Assembly: GCA_012274165.1 (NCBI GenBank)
Contig: JAAPAA010000029.1
Span: 1-5,470, forward strand
Length of the DNA stretch: 5,470 nt
Direction of reading: 5' to 3'
Origin: Thiobacillaceae bacterium
GTDB taxonomy: Bacteria; Pseudomonadota; Gammaproteobacteria; Burkholderiales; Thiobacillaceae
Shown: positions 1 through 5,470 of the stretch, piece after piece
Layout: every line of letters begins with the position of its first letter
How positions within the stretch are numbered: the first letter of the stretch is position 1
Notes under the pieces: generated by a model
What the model saw: only the letters and a program-made list of their open reading frames with translations
Databases searched by the model: none
What the model was told of the DNA's origin: nothing
Made by a program: the position numbers and the translations under genes

Positions 1-28
1 CTGGAAACAGCAACTGTAACGGAGCCAG

Positions 29-481
29 TTGCATATCCTGTCGGTAAGCCACGGCGATGGCTGGTATGCGCCGGGCGTGCACGCGGACGAACCGGCTTTG
101 CGCGATGTGGCGCGGGCTTACGATCATCTGCTGTTTGACGAAGAACCGAGCGGAGCGGAGTTGATCCTGGCACCCGATGCGGCCAACACGCTCCTCATCG
201 AAGTTCAGCCCACGCAGCCATCCATTCAGCGCGCCTATACCCTGCTCAAAACCCTGTCGCATAATGCAGCTGCATTCAACGTGAGCTTGCTGGGCGACCA
301 GACGGCTTGCGCGCATGTGCTAAGCACCGCGAACCACTTTCTCTCGCAGGCGTTTGTGCAGACAATTGCCTGCGTGGCGCATGCCGATACCGCATTTTCA
401 GCGCTAGCCGTTAGAATGCCGAGCGAGGAGACGAGTCGGCTGGCTCGTTTTAAAATAGAAAACACGAGAACATGGCCTTGA
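29..481 (+). CDS. FlhG/FleN-like flagellar number regulator (MinD family), C-terminal part only, probably frameshifted
   Basis: FlhG/FleN proteins are MinD-like ATPases that control flagellar number and placement and, in some bacteria, restrain the flagellar master regulator. As read from TTG at 29 this is 150 residues. YDHLLFD (residues 31-37) lies where the family has its Walker B strand (YD, hydrophobics, D). Residues 57-76, with PTQPSIQRAYTLLKTL, match the family's 'PEPTxxxDAYxLIK' segment. The rest resembles the weakly conserved C-terminal part. The Walker A P-loop (GKGGVGKT type) and about 100 N-terminal residues are absent. TTG 29 has a GGAG at 21-24 only four bases away, but LHILSVSHG aligns better with the internal 'GLRxLPxxxG' strand of FlhG than with a natural N-terminus. 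Frame 1 upstream (LETATVTEP, bases 1-27) continues the family pattern, so the true gene probably enters from the left edge in another frame. The stop at 479-481 is three bases before fliA. The family call is by pattern from memory; divergence is high. Confidence 0.55.
   Translation: MHILSVSHGDGWYAPGVHADEPALRDVARAYDHLLFDEEPSGAELILAPDAANTLLIEVQPTQPSIQRAYTLLKTLSHNAAAFNVSLLGDQTACAHVLSTANHFLSQAFVQTIACVAHADTAFSALAVRMPSEETSRLARFKIENTRTWP
428..456 (+). promoter_or_regulatory. Weak candidate sigma-70-type promoter ahead of fliA
   Basis: TAAAAT at 451-456 matches the -10 consensus at five of six positions. It follows GAGACG at 428-433 (three of six for -35) with a 17-base spacer. This would put the transcription start near 463, about 20 bases before the fliA start codon. 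The patch is clearly A/T-rich against GC-rich surroundings. The -35 is poor and fliA may simply be transcribed with the flagellar genes upstream, so this is only a candidate. Confidence 0.2.
444..468 (+). repeat. Imperfect inverted repeat at the flhG-like/fliA junction
   Basis: CTCGTTTT (444-451) can pair with AAAA (459-462) and CGAG (465-468), leaving a CA bulge and a 7-base AAAATAG loop. The stem is half A-T pairs, so it would be weak as RNA. It overlaps the last codons of the FlhG-like gene and the candidate -10 ahead of fliA, so it could be a regulator site or chance symmetry. Confidence 0.3.
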
Positions 482-484
482 AAC

Positions 485-1195
485 ATGGCGGATAAACCCC
501 TGTCGCAAGACGAACAAATCACCAAATACGCACCGCTGGTCAAGCGGATTGCCTATCACATGATGGCGCGCCTGCCCGCCAGCGTCGAAGTTGACGACCT
601 CATCCAGGTCGGCCTGATCGGCTTGATGGATGCGGTCGGTCGTTTCGACGGCACCCAGGGTGCCCAGTTCGAATCCTATGCGACCCAGCGCATTCGGGGC
701 TCGATGCTCGATGAGCTGCGCGAAGCGGACTGGCTGCCGCGCCACGTGCGGCAAAAGTCGCGACAGATCGAAGCCACCATCAGCAAGCTGGAACAGCGCA
801 ACGGCAAGTCACCGACCGAGCAGGAAATTTCCGCCGAGATGGGGCTGGCGATCGACCAGTACCAATCCATGCTGGGCGATGTGAAATGTTCGCAGCTGCT
901 GTATTACGAAGACTTCGCGGATGACGACAGCGCCAGCTTTCTGGAGCGCTATCTGGTCGACGGCAGCAACGATCCGCTCGCCGTGCTCGAGGATGAAGGC
1001 TTTCGCGGCAGCCTGGTTGCCGCGATCCACCATCTGCCTGAGCGTGAGCGCAGCATGATGGGCATGTATTACGAACAGGACATGAATCTGAAGGAAATCG
1101 GCGTGGTGCTCGGTGTCTCCGAATCTCGCGTATGCCAGTTGCATTCGCAGGCGGTCGCCCGGCTGCGCGCCCAGCTCAAAATCTGGAAAAGCTGA
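485..1195 (+). CDS. fliA: RNA polymerase sigma factor FliA (sigma-28, flagellar)
   Basis: FliA is the flagellar sigma factor. It binds core RNA polymerase and directs it to late flagellar, motor and chemotaxis promoters; in many bacteria the anti-sigma factor FlgM holds it inactive until the hook is complete. The product is 236 residues, normal for the family. Region 2 spans about residues 16-83, including VDDLIQVGLIGLMDAVGRFD (36-55) and FESYATQRIRGSMLDELR (62-79), both very typical of sigma-28. Region 3 spans about 84-130, starting LPRHVRQKSR. Region 4 spans about 177-231, with LPERERSMMGMYYEQDMNLK followed by the helix-turn-helix EIGVVLGVSESRVCQLHSQA. There is no region 1.1, as expected for group 3 factors. 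ATG 485 is three bases after the stop of the FlhG-like gene in the same frame, which suggests co-transcription and coupled translation; the Shine-Dalgarno is poor (GAGA at 466-469, 15 bases away). No flgM or motility gene follows, so this looks like the end of the flagellar cluster. Confidence 0.96.
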   Translation: MADKPLSQDEQITKYAPLVKRIAYHMMARLPASVEVDDLIQVGLIGLMDAVGRFDGTQGAQFESYATQRIRGSMLDELREADWLPRHVRQKSRQIEATISKLEQRNGKSPTEQEISAEMGLAIDQYQSMLGDVKCSQLLYYEDFADDDSASFLERYLVDGSNDPLAVLEDEGFRGSLVAAIHHLPERERSMMGMYYEQDMNLKEIGVVLGVSESRVCQLHSQAVARLRAQLKIWKS

Positions 1196-1244
1196 CTTGG
1201 TCGGACAACACCGGCAAAGCGGGGCGAAACGCGCATAAATCCGC

Positions 1245-1250
1245 GATAAT
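1245..1250 (+). promoter_or_regulatory. Possible -10 element ahead of the malic enzyme gene
   Basis: GATAAT matches the TATAAT consensus at five of six positions in the short fliA-malic enzyme gap. At 16-18 base spacing there is no recognisable -35 (GGGCGA region). If real, transcription would start near 1256-1257, which favours ATG 1284 over TTG 1257 as the start codon of the gene. Confidence 0.2.
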
Positions 1251-1283
1251 GGCGGCTTGTTTATCCAGCCAGCGTTTGCCGTC

Positions 1284-2501
1284 ATGACCCCCGCCGAACT
1301 CAAGAAAAAAGCCCTCGATTACCACCGCCTGCCCAAGCCGGGCAAGCTCTCGGTGGAGTCGTCCAAACCCTGCTCCACCCAAGCCGATCTGTCGCTCGCC
1401 TACACCCCAGGTGTGGCGCAGCCAGTGCTGGAAATCGCCAAAAATCCCAAGACCGCTTACGACTACACCAACAAGGGCAATCTGATTGCGGTGATTACCG
1501 ATGGCACTGCGATTCTGGGCCTGGGCAATCTCGGCCCGCTCGCCGCCAAGCCAGTGATGGAAGGCAAGGCCGTTCTGTTCAAACAGTTCGCCGGGATCGA
1601 CGTGTTCGATATCGAGGTACATGCGAAAACCCCGCAGGAATTCATCAAGGTGGTCGAAGCCATCGCGCCAACCTTCGGCGGCATCAATCTCGAAGACATC
1701 GCCGCACCGCATTGCTTCGAGATCGAGGCTGCGCTGAAGAAAAAGCTCGATATTCCGGTGTTCCACGACGATCAGCACGGCACCGCCGTCATCATCTGCG
1801 CCGGCCTCATCAATGCCTTGCATGTGCAAGGCAAAGCACTGGATACGGCGAAGATCGTCTGCCTCGGGGCCGGTGCCGCCGGCATCGCATCAATGAAACT
1901 GCTGGTTGCGATGGGCGCGAAAAAGGCCAACATCACGCTGGTCGATTCCAAGGGGGTGGTGCACAAGGAGCGCACCGACCTCAATAGTTTCAAGAAGGGT
2001 TTCGCGCGCAAGACCAAGCTGCGCACGCTGGCCGAGGCGATGCAGGGAGCCGATGCGTTTGTCGGCGTGTCAGGTGCCAACTTGGTGAGCCCGGCGATGG
2101 TGAAAAGCATGGCCGACAAGCCGGTGGTCTTCGCGCTCGCCAACCCCAACCCCGAAATTCTGCCGGAAAAAGCCATGGCCGCGCGCAGCGACCTCGTCAT
2201 GGCGACCGGACGTTCTGACTTCCCGAACCAGGTTAACAATGTGCTGGGCTTCCCGTTCATTTTCCGCGGTGCACTCGATGCGCGCGCCAAAGAAATCACC
2301 GAGGCCATGCTGATCGCTGCCGTCCATGCACTGGCCGAGCTTGCACGCGAGCCGGTTCCCGCATCGGTTTTGAAGGCGTACAAATTGAAGAAGCTGGTGT
2401 TTGGCCCGGACTACATCCTGCCGAAGCCGTTTGATCCGCGCCTGGCTGAGCGGGTGCCACAGGCCGTGGCCAAGGCAGTTCTCAAGTCGGCCAGGCGCTA
2501 G
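1284..2501 (+). CDS. Malic enzyme, short form (malate oxidative decarboxylation to pyruvate)
   Basis: Catalyses (S)-malate + NAD(P)+ to pyruvate + CO2 + NAD(P)H in the cytoplasm, linking the TCA cycle to pyruvate and gluconeogenic or anabolic metabolism. The product is 405 residues. Seen in order: SLAYTPGVA with the likely general-acid Tyr40; VITDGTAILGLGNLGPLAAK (70-89) and PVMEGK with likely catalytic Lys95; FGGINLEDIAAPHCFE with likely metal ligands Glu137 and Asp138; PVFHDDQHGTAVI with metal ligand Asp163; the nucleotide-binding loop LGAGAAGIAS (194-203), followed by LVDSKG; and ATGRSDFPNQVNNVLGFPF near the C-terminus. The long MaeB form carries an extra phosphotransacetylase-like domain (about 760 residues in all); that domain is absent here. 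The frame stays open upstream to TTG 1257, but ATG 1284 (MTPAELKKKALDYHRLPKPG) fits the usual family start. Neither start has a good ribosome site. Asp221 at the end of the second Rossmann strand does not settle NAD versus NADP. The next gene is sdhC, 57 bases on. Confidence 0.93.
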   Translation: MTPAELKKKALDYHRLPKPGKLSVESSKPCSTQADLSLAYTPGVAQPVLEIAKNPKTAYDYTNKGNLIAVITDGTAILGLGNLGPLAAKPVMEGKAVLFKQFAGIDVFDIEVHAKTPQEFIKVVEAIAPTFGGINLEDIAAPHCFEIEAALKKKLDIPVFHDDQHGTAVIICAGLINALHVQGKALDTAKIVCLGAGAAGIASMKLLVAMGAKKANITLVDSKGVVHKERTDLNSFKKGFARKTKLRTLAEAMQGADAFVGVSGANLVSPAMVKSMADKPVVFALANPNPEILPEKAMAARSDLVMATGRSDFPNQVNNVLGFPFIFRGALDARAKEITEAMLIAAVHALAELAREPVPASVLKAYKLKKLVFGPDYILPKPFDPRLAERVPQAVAKAVLKSARR

Positions 2502-2546
2502 CTGAAGCTGAACGGCTACTCGCGATGACCGGGTCTTTTACAGCTT

Positions 2547-2552
2547 AAGAGG
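2547..2552 (+). promoter_or_regulatory. Ribosome binding site of sdhC
   Basis: AAGAGG lies six bases before GTG 2559. It is the best Shine-Dalgarno match ahead of any gene in the window and supports the non-ATG start of sdhC, which gives an N-terminus (SRSPRPVYLNLLRIHLP) of normal length for the family. Confidence 0.7.
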
Positions 2553-2558
2553 CATCGT

Positions 2559-2939
2559 GTGAGCCGTTCGCCACGTCCGGTCTACCTCAACCTGTTGCGC
2601 ATCCACCTGCCGGTCACCGGCTGGGTGTCGATCCTGCATCGACTGTCTGGGGCGGTATTGTTCCTGAGTGTTCCGTTTGCGATCTGGCTGTTGTCGAAAT
2701 CGTTGACCAGTGAAGCAGAGTTTGCCGCGCTGCATGCGTGGCTTGCGCTGCCGCTGGCGAAGCTGGTTGTGCTGGGGCTGGTGTGGCTGTTTGCGCTGCA
2801 TTTTTTTGCCGGGTTGCGACATCTGGCATTGGATGTGCACTGGGGGGTGACGCTGCCGGCGGCGCGCCGCAGCAGCGTGGCCGTGCTGGTGCTCGCTGGC
2901 GCGGTGAGCCTGGTGGCGGCGTGGAGGTTGTTCGCATGA
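2559..2939 (+). CDS. sdhC: Succinate dehydrogenase cytochrome b556 subunit SdhC
   Basis: One of the two membrane anchors of complex II. It helps bind haem b and forms part of the quinone site that accepts electrons from the SdhAB catalytic head at the inner membrane. The product is 126 residues, close to the E. coli protein in length. The N-terminal RPVYLNLLRIHLP is typical. SILHRLSG (24-31) holds Ser24 and Arg28, equivalent to the ubiquinone-site Ser27 and Arg31 of E. coli. LHFFAGLRHLALD (80-92) holds His81, the expected axial haem ligand, with His88 in the conserved RH pair. Three hydrophobic segments lie at about 23-46, 62-86 and 106-125. The GTG start has a good AAGAGG at 2547-2552. The stop overlaps the sdhD start (ATGA at 2936-2939), implying coupled translation. 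It is the first gene of sdhCDAB; I see no convincing promoter in the 57 bases before it, so readthrough from the malic enzyme gene or a promoter inside that gene is possible. Confidence 0.95.
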   Translation: MSRSPRPVYLNLLRIHLPVTGWVSILHRLSGAVLFLSVPFAIWLLSKSLTSEAEFAALHAWLALPLAKLVVLGLVWLFALHFFAGLRHLALDVHWGVTLPAARRSSVAVLVLAGAVSLVAAWRLFA

Positions 2940-3280
2940 AGCCCGTGCTTGGTGCGCGCGGCGGCACCGGAAGCTGGTTGCTGCAGCGCAGCACGGCACT
3001 GGGAATGACGCTGGCTGTGCCGCTGTTCTTCGGTGTGTGGGCGCTGCATGTACCGTTTGATTTCGCCAGCTGGCGGGCATTTGTCGCGCTGTTGCCAGTA
3101 CGCCTGGCCCTGCTGCTATTCGGGATGGCGCTGGCGCTGCATGCCTGGGTGGGGATGCGCGATATTTTCATGGACTACGTTCATCCGCTGATGCTGCGGC
3201 TGCTGTTGAGCGCGCTGGTGATTCTGAGCCTGGCGGCTTCCGTGCTGTGGCTCGCGGCGATTGTGTGGGGGGCGGCATGA
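2936..3280 (+). CDS. sdhD: Succinate dehydrogenase membrane anchor subunit SdhD
   Basis: Second membrane anchor of complex II, sharing the haem b and quinone site with SdhC. The product is 114 residues, normal for the family. After a short cytoplasmic N-terminus with GTGSWLLQRSTALGM (10-24) there are three hydrophobic segments at about 22-38, 49-72 and 84-112. The signature HAWVGMRDIFMDYVHP (69-84) carries His69, Asp80 and Tyr81; the DY pair corresponds to Asp82/Tyr83 of E. coli SdhD, where the Tyr contacts ubiquinone. ATG 2936 overlaps the sdhC stop by four bases. The same frame is open further upstream, but that stretch lies inside sdhC and does not resemble SdhD, so it is ignored. The stop overlaps the sdhA start by four bases (ATGA at 3277-3280). 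Confidence 0.94.
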   Translation: MKPVLGARGGTGSWLLQRSTALGMTLAVPLFFGVWALHVPFDFASWRAFVALLPVRLALLLFGMALALHAWVGMRDIFMDYVHPLMLRLLLSALVILSLAASVLWLAAIVWGAA

Positions 3281-5031
3281 AGTCGCGCCGGTTTGACGCA
3301 CTCATCATCGGCGGCGGCGGTGCGGGCTTGCGCGCGGCCTTGCAGCTGGCGCGTTCGGATTTCACCGTCGCGGTCGTATCCAAGGTTTTTCCGACGCGCT
3401 CGCACACGGTATCGGCGCAGGGCGGCATCACCGCCGCGCTGGCCAACGTCGACGACGACCGCTGGGAATGGCACATGTACGACACGGTGAAGGGTGGCGA
3501 CTGGCTGGGCGACCAGGACGCGATTGAGTTCATGTGCCGCGAGGCGGCCTCGGCGGTGTACGAACTGGAACACATGGGGCTGCCGTTTTCGCGGCTCGAA
3601 AACGGCAAGATTTACCAGCGCCCGTTTGGCGGCCAGTCGAAAAATTTTGGCGGCGAACAGGCCACGCGCACCTGCGCAGCCGCCGACCGCACCGGCCACG
3701 CGCTGCTGCACACCCTGTATCAGCAGAACATCAAAAACCGCACGCAGTTTTTCGACGAATATTTTGCGCTCGACCTGCTGCGCGATGCCGAGGGCTATTG
3801 CCTCGGCGTCACCGCCATGAGCATCGAAACCGGTGAACCCATCGTGATCGAAGCGCGTACCACGCTGCTCGCCACCGGTGGGGCAGGGCGGGTGTTCTGG
3901 AACAGCAGCAACGCCATGATCAACACGGGTGACGGATTGGGCATGGTGCTGCGTGCCGGGTTGCCGCTGCAGGACATGGAGTTCTGGCAGTTTCATCCGA
4001 CCGGTATCGCCGGGGTGGGTTGCCTGATTACCGAAGGCGCGCGCGGCGAAGGCGGCTATCTGCTCAACAAAAATGGCGAACGCTTCATGCAGCGCTACGC
4101 CCCGCACGCCCAGGATCTCGCCGGGCGCGATGTGGTCGCACGCGCGATTGCCATCGAAATTGCCGAGGGCCGCGGCTGCGGGCCGCGTGGTGACTTTATC
4201 GAGCTCAAGCTGGATCACCTGGGCGAAGCACTCATCGCCGACAAGCTCCCCGGCATCCGCGAGTTGTCGATTCGTTTTGCCGGCGTCGATCCGGTTCAGT
4301 CACCGATCCCGGTCGCGCCGACTGCGCATTACATGATGGGCGGCATTCCCACCAACCTGCACGGCCAGGTCGTCGTCCCCGCGCGCTTCGGCCCCGAGGA
4401 ACCGGTGCCGGGTTTGTATGCCGTGGGCGAGTGCGCCTGCGTCTCGGTGCATGGCGCCAACCGGCTGGGCGGCAATTCGCTGCTCGACCTGATCGTGTTC
4501 GGCCGCGCCGCCGGGCAGCACATGCAGGACTATCTGCGCGACAACCCCTATCCGCGTTCTCTGCCGGAATCCGCCGCCAACGCCAGCCTGGCGCGGCTGG
4601 CACGCTGGGATCAGCCCGGCAGCGAGCGGGTGGCGGCGATCACCGATGACCTGCGGCGCATGATGCAGGCGCATGCGGGGGTGTTCCGCACCGATGCGGT
4701 GTTGCGCGAAGGGCTGGCAAAGCTTGAGTTGCTCGAACAGCGTCTGCACCACGCCGGATTGCAGGACACCAGCCGCGTATTCAACACCGCGCGCATCGAG
4801 GCGCTGGAACTGGAAAACCTGATCGGCGTGGCGCGGGCCACCCTGGTGTCGGCGATCAACCGCACCGAGAGCCGCGGCGCGCATACGCGGGAGGATTTCC
4901 CCGTGCGCGATGACGCGCATTGGCTCAAGCACACGCTGTATTCGCGGGAAGCAGATCAAGTGGACAGCAAACCGGTGCGCCTGAAACCGCTGACGGTGGA
5001 GTCGATCCGGCCGCAAGAGCGGGTGTATTGA
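3277..5031 (+). CDS. sdhA: Succinate dehydrogenase flavoprotein subunit SdhA
   Basis: Catalytic subunit of complex II: oxidises succinate to fumarate at a covalently bound FAD on the cytoplasmic face of the inner membrane and passes electrons to SdhB (EC 1.3.5.1). The product is 584 residues, full length. Residues 6-20 (FDALIIGGGGAGLRA) form the FAD dinucleotide-binding loop. FPTRSHTVSAQGG (38-50) contains His43, the expected covalent FAD attachment site. Substrate-site residues are all present: His240 in WQFHPTGI, Glu253 in TEGARGEGG, the likely proton-shuttle Arg284 in LAGRDVVARA, His351 in TAHYMMGGIPT and Arg396 in HGANRLGGNSLLDLIVFGRA. The C-terminal helical domain (about 440-584) ends with the typical HWLKHTLY and RPQERVY-like tail. 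ATG 3277 is chosen over an in-frame upstream ATG at 3247 because it sits in the ATGA overlap with sdhD, is preceded by a G-rich stretch (GGGGGG at 3267-3272) and gives a standard N-terminus. No active-site residue is missing. Confidence 0.97.
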   Translation: MKSRRFDALIIGGGGAGLRAALQLARSDFTVAVVSKVFPTRSHTVSAQGGITAALANVDDDRWEWHMYDTVKGGDWLGDQDAIEFMCREAASAVYELEHMGLPFSRLENGKIYQRPFGGQSKNFGGEQATRTCAAADRTGHALLHTLYQQNIKNRTQFFDEYFALDLLRDAEGYCLGVTAMSIETGEPIVIEARTTLLATGGAGRVFWNSSNAMINTGDGLGMVLRAGLPLQDMEFWQFHPTGIAGVGCLITEGARGEGGYLLNKNGERFMQRYAPHAQDLAGRDVVARAIAIEIAEGRGCGPRGDFIELKLDHLGEALIADKLPGIRELSIRFAGVDPVQSPIPVAPTAHYMMGGIPTNLHGQVVVPARFGPEEPVPGLYAVGECACVSVHGANRLGGNSLLDLIVFGRAAGQHMQDYLRDNPYPRSLPESAANASLARLARWDQPGSERVAAITDDLRRMMQAHAGVFRTDAVLREGLAKLELLEQRLHHAGLQDTSRVFNTARIEALELENLIGVARATLVSAINRTESRGAHTREDFPVRDDAHWLKHTLYSREADQVDSKPVRLKPLTVESIRPQERVY

Positions 5032-5033
5032 AC

Positions 5034-5470
5034 ATGCAATTCCGCCTCTATCGCTTCCATCCCGAATCGGGCGAAAAGCCCTACATGCAGGACGTCGAAC
5101 TTGACATCGAGCCTGCCGGCAAGATGCTGCTCGACGCCCTGCTGGCGATCAAGGCGCAGGACGAAACCCTCTCGCTGCGGCGCTCCTGCCGCGAAGGCGT
5201 GTGCGGCTCGGATGCGATGAACGTGAACGGCAAAAACCGGCTGGCGTGCATTACGCCACTGAGCGAATTGAGCGAACCGATCGAGGTGCGGCCGCTGCCG
5301 GGCCTGCCGGTGATCCGCGATCTGATCGTCGACATGGAGCCGTTTTACAAGCAATACCGCTCGATCAAGCCGTATCTCATCAACGATGACCCGGAGCCCG
5401 AGGTCGAGCGCCTGCAAAGCCCGGCCGAGCGCGCGCTGCTCGATGGCGCGTACGAATGCATCCTGTGCGC
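5034..5470 (+). CDS. sdhB: Succinate dehydrogenase iron-sulfur subunit SdhB (3' end beyond window)
   Basis: Electron-transfer subunit of complex II, carrying [2Fe-2S], [4Fe-4S] and [3Fe-4S] clusters between SdhA and the SdhCD quinone site. The first 145 codons are present of about 230-240 expected. The N-terminal ferredoxin fold starts MQFRLYRFHPESGEKPYMQD. SCREGVCGSD (51-60) and NRLACITP (68-75) give the [2Fe-2S] ligands Cys52, Cys57, Asp60 and Cys72; Asp in the third position is also the E. coli arrangement. RDLIVDMEPFYKQYRSIKP (95-113) is the usual linker. The window ends at YECILC (Cys142, Cys145), the first two ligands of the C-terminal [4Fe-4S] motif CxxCxxC, so the frame is intact as far as it can be read. 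ATG 5034 follows the sdhA stop by two bases, with a loose AAGAGCGGG at 5015-5023. Genes that often follow in relatives (sdhE, gltA) would lie outside the window. Confidence 0.96.
   Translation, partial: MQFRLYRFHPESGEKPYMQDVELDIEPAGKMLLDALLAIKAQDETLSLRRSCREGVCGSDAMNVNGKNRLACITPLSELSEPIEVRPLPGLPVIRDLIVDMEPFYKQYRSIKPYLINDDPEPEVERLQSPAERALLDGAYECILC

Noticed and set aside
383..390. GCCGATAC, seven of eight bases of the sigma-28 -10 consensus, inside the FlhG-like gene
   Set aside because: The expected TAAA -35 box about 15 bases upstream is missing (AATT there), and GC-rich coding sequence produces such matches by chance.
441..456. TGGCTC followed by a T/A run, checked as a sigma-54 promoter
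   Set aside because: The -12 GC element at the required spacing is absent.
1228..1246. CGCG ... CGCG symmetry between fliA and the malic enzyme gene
   Set aside because: A four-base self-complementary repeat is expected by chance at this base composition and has no T run after it.
1257..1283. TTG 1257 as the start of the malic enzyme
   Set aside because: It adds FIQPAFAV before MTPAEL, does not fit the usual family N-terminus, has no ribosome site, and would coincide with the likely transcription start if GATAAT 1245-1250 is the -10.
2506..2546. AAGCTG and CAGCTT in the gap between the malic enzyme gene and sdhC, plus GACCGGGTC followed by TTTT, as a terminator
   Set aside because: The first pair is only six bases with a loop of about 29. 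The second is a four-base stem with a one-base loop. Neither makes a credible intrinsic terminator.
2738..2935. Upstream extension of the sdhD frame inside sdhC
   Set aside because: The extra 66 codons overlap sdhC in another frame and do not resemble SdhD. The ATG at 2936 gives a normal length and the ATGA junction.
3181..4218. Long minus-strand open frame (345 codons) opposite sdhA
   Set aside because: It lies antisense to a highly conserved sdhA and part of sdhD, has no recognisable domain, and is the kind of open mirror frame GC-rich codon use produces. The same applies to the minus-strand frames at 4300-5016, 1176-1829, 1772-2383 and 2538-3171.

Overview
This is a compact, GC-rich, entirely plus-strand stretch of ordinary chromosome from a motile, respiring proteobacterium. 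A betaproteobacterium fits best: an FlhG-like gene sits directly before fliA at the end of a flagellar cluster, and the succinate dehydrogenase operon has the order sdhC-sdhD-sdhA-sdhB. The genus cannot be fixed from the sequence.

Layout. Positions 1-1195 are the tail of a flagellar regulatory cluster. It holds the C-terminal half of an FlhG/FleN-like (MinD family) protein, followed three bases later by fliA, the flagellar sigma factor sigma-28. Positions 1284-2501 carry a short-form malic enzyme. Positions 2559-5470 carry sdhC, sdhD, sdhA and the first 145 codons of sdhB, which runs off the right edge. The sdh genes are tightly packed: 4-base ATGA overlaps at sdhC/sdhD and sdhD/sdhA, and a 2-base gap at sdhA/sdhB.

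How the genes work together. FlhG-like proteins restrain or place flagella, and FliA directs RNA polymerase to the late flagellar and chemotaxis genes. The other half is central carbon metabolism. SdhCDAB (respiratory complex II) oxidises succinate to fumarate and passes electrons through FAD, Fe-S clusters and haem b to quinone. Malic enzyme decarboxylates malate, the hydration product of fumarate, to pyruvate, so it drains the same branch of the TCA cycle.

I found no mobile element, CRISPR array, tRNA, rRNA or defence/toxin module, and no sign of an undescribed system. The most notable point is the FlhG-like gene. As read, it lacks the P-loop half of the family, and the reading frames at the left edge look like a one-base frameshift rather than a real short gene. 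No gap between genes exceeds 90 bases.
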